Made by a program: the position numbers and the translations under genes
The notes under the pieces: model-generated
Databases searched by the model: none
What the model was told of the DNA's origin: nothing
Seen by the model: the letters and a program-made list of their open reading frames with translations, nothing else
Shown here: positions 61,407-64,000 of the stretch, piece by piece
Layout of the letters: each line of letters opens with the position of its first letter
Numbering within the stretch: position 1 is the stretch's first letter
NCBI RefSeq assembly: GCF_001870485.1
Contig: NZ_MDKE01000069.1
Location: 58,001 to 122,000 of the forward strand
DNA from: Oceanisphaera psychrotolerans
GTDB lineage: Bacteria; Pseudomonadota; Gammaproteobacteria; Enterobacterales; Aeromonadaceae
Length of the DNA stretch: 64,000 nt
Reading direction: 5' to 3'

Positions 61407-64000
61407 ATGAAAAGAATGTTAATCAACGCAACCCAAGAAGAGGAGTTGCGTGTCGCCCTGGTGGATGGGCAGAAACTTTACGACCTGGATATTGAAAGCC
61501 CGGGTCACGAACAAAAGAAAGCCAACATCTATAAAGGCAAGATCACTCGGGTAGAACCCAGCCTGGAAGCCGCTTTCGTCGACTACGGTGCCGACCGCCA
61601 CGGTTTTCTCCCCCTCAAGGAAATTGCCCGCAACTACTTCCCCGCCGGTTACAGCTATCAGGGCCGCCCCAATATCAAGGAGGTCATCAAGGAAGGTCAG
61701 GAAGTCATCGTTCAGATCGACAAGGAAGAGCGTGGCAACAAGGGTGCCGCCCTCACTACCTTCATCAGCCTGGCCGGCTCCTATCTGGTACTGATGCCGA
61801 ACAACCCCCGCGCCGGTGGTATCTCCCGCCGTATCGAAGGTGACGAACGTACCGAACTCAAGGAAGCCCTGGCGCATCTCAAGCTGCCCGACGGCATGGG
61901 TCTGATCGTGCGTACCGCCGGTGTCGGCAAGTCCGGCGAAGAGCTGGAGTGGGATTTGCACGTACTGCAGACTCACTGGTCCGCCATCCAGGAAGCCGCC
62001 GAAGGTGGTAACGCTCCTTTCCTGATCCATCAGGAGAGCAACGTCATCGTACGCGCCATCCGCGACTACCTGCGTCGTGATATCGGCGAAATCCTGATCG
62101 ACAACCCGGTGATTTTCGAGCGTGCCAAGCAGCATATCGAGCTGGTTCGCCCCGACTTCGTCAACCGCGTCAAGCTGTACGAGGGCGAAGTGCCCATGTT
62201 CAGCCACTACCAGATTGAAAGCCAGATCGAGTCGGCCTTTCAGCGGGAAGTACGCCTGCCCTCCGGCGGCAGCATCGTTATCGACCCGACCGAAGCACTG
62301 ACCAGCATCGACATCAACTCCTCCCGAGCCACCAAAGGCGGCGATATCGAGGAAACCGCACTGCAGACCAACCTGGAAGCGGCCGAAGAGATCGCCCGTC
62401 AGTTGCGCCTGCGCGACCTGGGTGGCCTGGTGGTGATCGACTTTATCGACATGACCCCGGTACGTCACCAGCGCGAGGTGGAAAACCGCCTGCGCGACGC
62501 GGTGCGCCAGGACAGAGCCCGCATTCAGCTCGGTCGTATCTCTCGCTTCGGCCTGCTGGAAATGTCCCGTCAGCGTCTGCGTCCTTCTCTCGGCGAGTCC
62601 AGCACCCATGTGTGTCCTCGCTGCCTGGGCCAGGGTACCATCCGCGACAACGAGTCGTTGGCTCTGGCCATACTGCGCCTGATCGAAGAAGAAGCACTCA
62701 AGGACAACACCGGGCAGATCCATGCCCAGGTGCCGGTCGACGTCGCCGCCTATCTGCTCAACGAAAAGCGCAAGTCCATCGCCAGACTGGAAAATCGCTA
62801 CAAGGTAACGATTTACATCATCCCCAACGAGCAGCTTGAAACGCCGCACTTTGACGTGGCGCGTGTTCGCACCAGCGAAGTGGAAGAGGTCACCAGCTTC
62901 GATCTCAAAACCACGGTGGAGAAACCCGCCTACAGCCCCCGCCAGAGCCAGGCCGCCCCTAAAATCGAGCAGCCGGCACTGCAAGGCTTTACCGCGCCGG
63001 CACCCGCTCCTGCACCGACGCCCGTGGCAGCCAAGGCCGAACCCACCACGCCGGTTGCCGCCGAACCCGGCCTGTTGAGCCGCATGTTCTGTGCCTTGGC
63101 CAGCTGGTTCAAGGGCTCTGCCGAACCCAAGCAAGCGGCCGAGCCAGTCAAGGCTCCGGTTGAAAAACCGGTTCGCCAGGCACGCAACAACGAGCGCAAT
63201 AACGATCGTAGCAGCGACCGCAACAATGAACGCCGTGAACGTGGTGATCGTCGCAATACGCGCAACAACCGCAGACCGCGGGATGAGGAGCGCGGCAACA
63301 AAGCCGCCCCGGCGGCGACAGAGACCCAGTCACAACCTCAAAACGAGGCCAAGACCGACAGACCGCGTCGTGAGCGTCGTAAGCCACGCCGCGAGCAGCC
63401 GCAACAGCAACAGGCGCCACAAAAAGAAACGGCCGCCGTTGAGCAGGCTCCCACCCCGGCTCCTCAGCCACAGCAGGCCCAGCCTGCCCAGGTAACCGAG
63501 CAGAAAGAACAGATGGTTGCCGAGCGCCGTCAGCGCCGTCAGATGCGCAAGAAGGTCCGACTCGACAGCGAAGGCCGTCCGACCGAAGTCTCCGCCGAGC
63601 AGGCAGAGCGCCCGGCACAACGTCAACCCAAGGCGCAGGAGCCCGTTACCGAGCAGAGCGTGGCCGACAAGCCAGCCTCGCATCATCAGCGTAGCGGTGG
63701 CATGCCCAAGCGCAAGCGCATCAATGAAGACAGCCGCCGTCAGCGTCGTCAGGACAGCATTGCTGCCTTGATCGCCGCTCAGGGTGAAGAAAAGTGGGTT
63801 GCCTCGGAAACGGCTGAAATCGACGCCACGGCTGCCGAGCCCAAGGTTGAAGCCGTTGAGCCGAAAGTTGAAGCCGCCACGCCCAAAGCCGAAGCTGTAG
63901 CGCCCAAGGTTGAAGCCGCTGACGCCCAAGGTTGAAGCCGTCGAGCCCAAGGTTGAAGCCGTTGAGCCCAAGGGCCGAAGCCGCCGAGCCCAAGGTTGAA
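61407..64000 (+). CDS. rne: Ribonuclease E, truncated by window edge, tail frameshifted
   Basis: Essential endoribonuclease and degradosome scaffold. Catalytic N-terminal half: S1 domain ([20 protein letters not shown]), DNase I-like site with D302 and D345 (E. coli D303, D346), Zn-link CPRC at 403-406. A membrane-targeting helix [17 protein letters not shown] lies at 555-571. Arg-rich RNA-binding stretches follow, then a heptad tail of PKVEA repeats. The frame ends at 63935 (DAQG stop) because of an extra base near 63922; another frame break near 63972. The true protein continues beyond the window. Weak Shine-Dalgarno. Confidence 0.96.
63836..64000 (+). repeat. 21 bp tandem repeat in the rne tail (EPKVEAV heptads)
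   Basis: Units of GAGCCCAAGGTTGAAGCCGTT with variants encode about eight heptads: [28 protein letters not shown], (D/E)[25 protein letters not shown]. Copies run past the window end. Two single-base indels lie inside the array. Confidence 0.9.

Overview
The window looks like a chromosomal segment from a GC-rich gammaproteobacterium. A single bifunctional rlmKL, zapC, rmf, yebG, proQ, a FabA/FabR-type fatty-acid system, a fused RNase E and a gammaproteobacterial dif site all point that way. My impression is an Aeromonadales-type marine or estuarine bacterium (Oceanimonas/Zobellella-like), but that placement is inference from gene order and composition.

Layout. 1-7228: cbb3 cytochrome oxidase locus on the minus strand (ccoNOQP, three stacked terminators, ccoHIS, a TauE/SafE-like gene), with an FNR-type box upstream. 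7229-8531: a small membrane-anchored unknown and a secreted dienelactone hydrolase. 8592-12700: accessory/terminus zone with an orphan tyrosine recombinase under a LexA-type box, ending 47 bp before a canonical dif site, then about 1.6 kb of decayed non-coding DNA with a diverged ~130-140 bp repeat, and a cold-shock gene. 12735-17470: five plus-strand genes (thiamine-binding protein, homocysteine methyltransferase, DEAD-box helicase, PhnD-like protein, rRNA-type methyltransferase). 17485-20169: a heme oxygenase plus bacteriophytochrome-diguanylate cyclase pair, a complete red-light to c-di-GMP module. 20470-30809: the block ycbZ-fabA-rmf-uup-rlmKL-zapC-pyrD, also clustered in the E. coli Ter macrodomain, with an initiator tRNA inserted. 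30872-44008: gdhB, pepN, prc, proQ, msrC and an ABC exporter. 44037-47706: SOS gene yebG, a structured leader ahead of a Bcr/CflA efflux gene, qmcA and nfeD. 47873-58469: fatty-acid/phospholipid supercluster (yceD-rpmF-plsX-fabHDG-acpP-fabF-pabC-mltG-tmk-holB-ycfH). 58650-64000: maf, a HAD phosphatase, rluC and RNase E with its long leader; rne runs off the right edge.

The dif site, KOPS-like octamers that switch strand around it, and the Ter-type gene block together say the replication terminus lies near 10.04 kb. Right of dif most genes are on the minus strand, co-directional with a leftward fork; the cco locus left of dif is head-on to a rightward fork.

At least five genes (the TauE-like gene, rlmKL, proQ, maf, rne tail) are interrupted by single-base indels, several explicable as one lost base in a short homopolymer. 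I read these mainly as sequencing or assembly errors, not a set of true pseudogenes, and annotate each as one gene.
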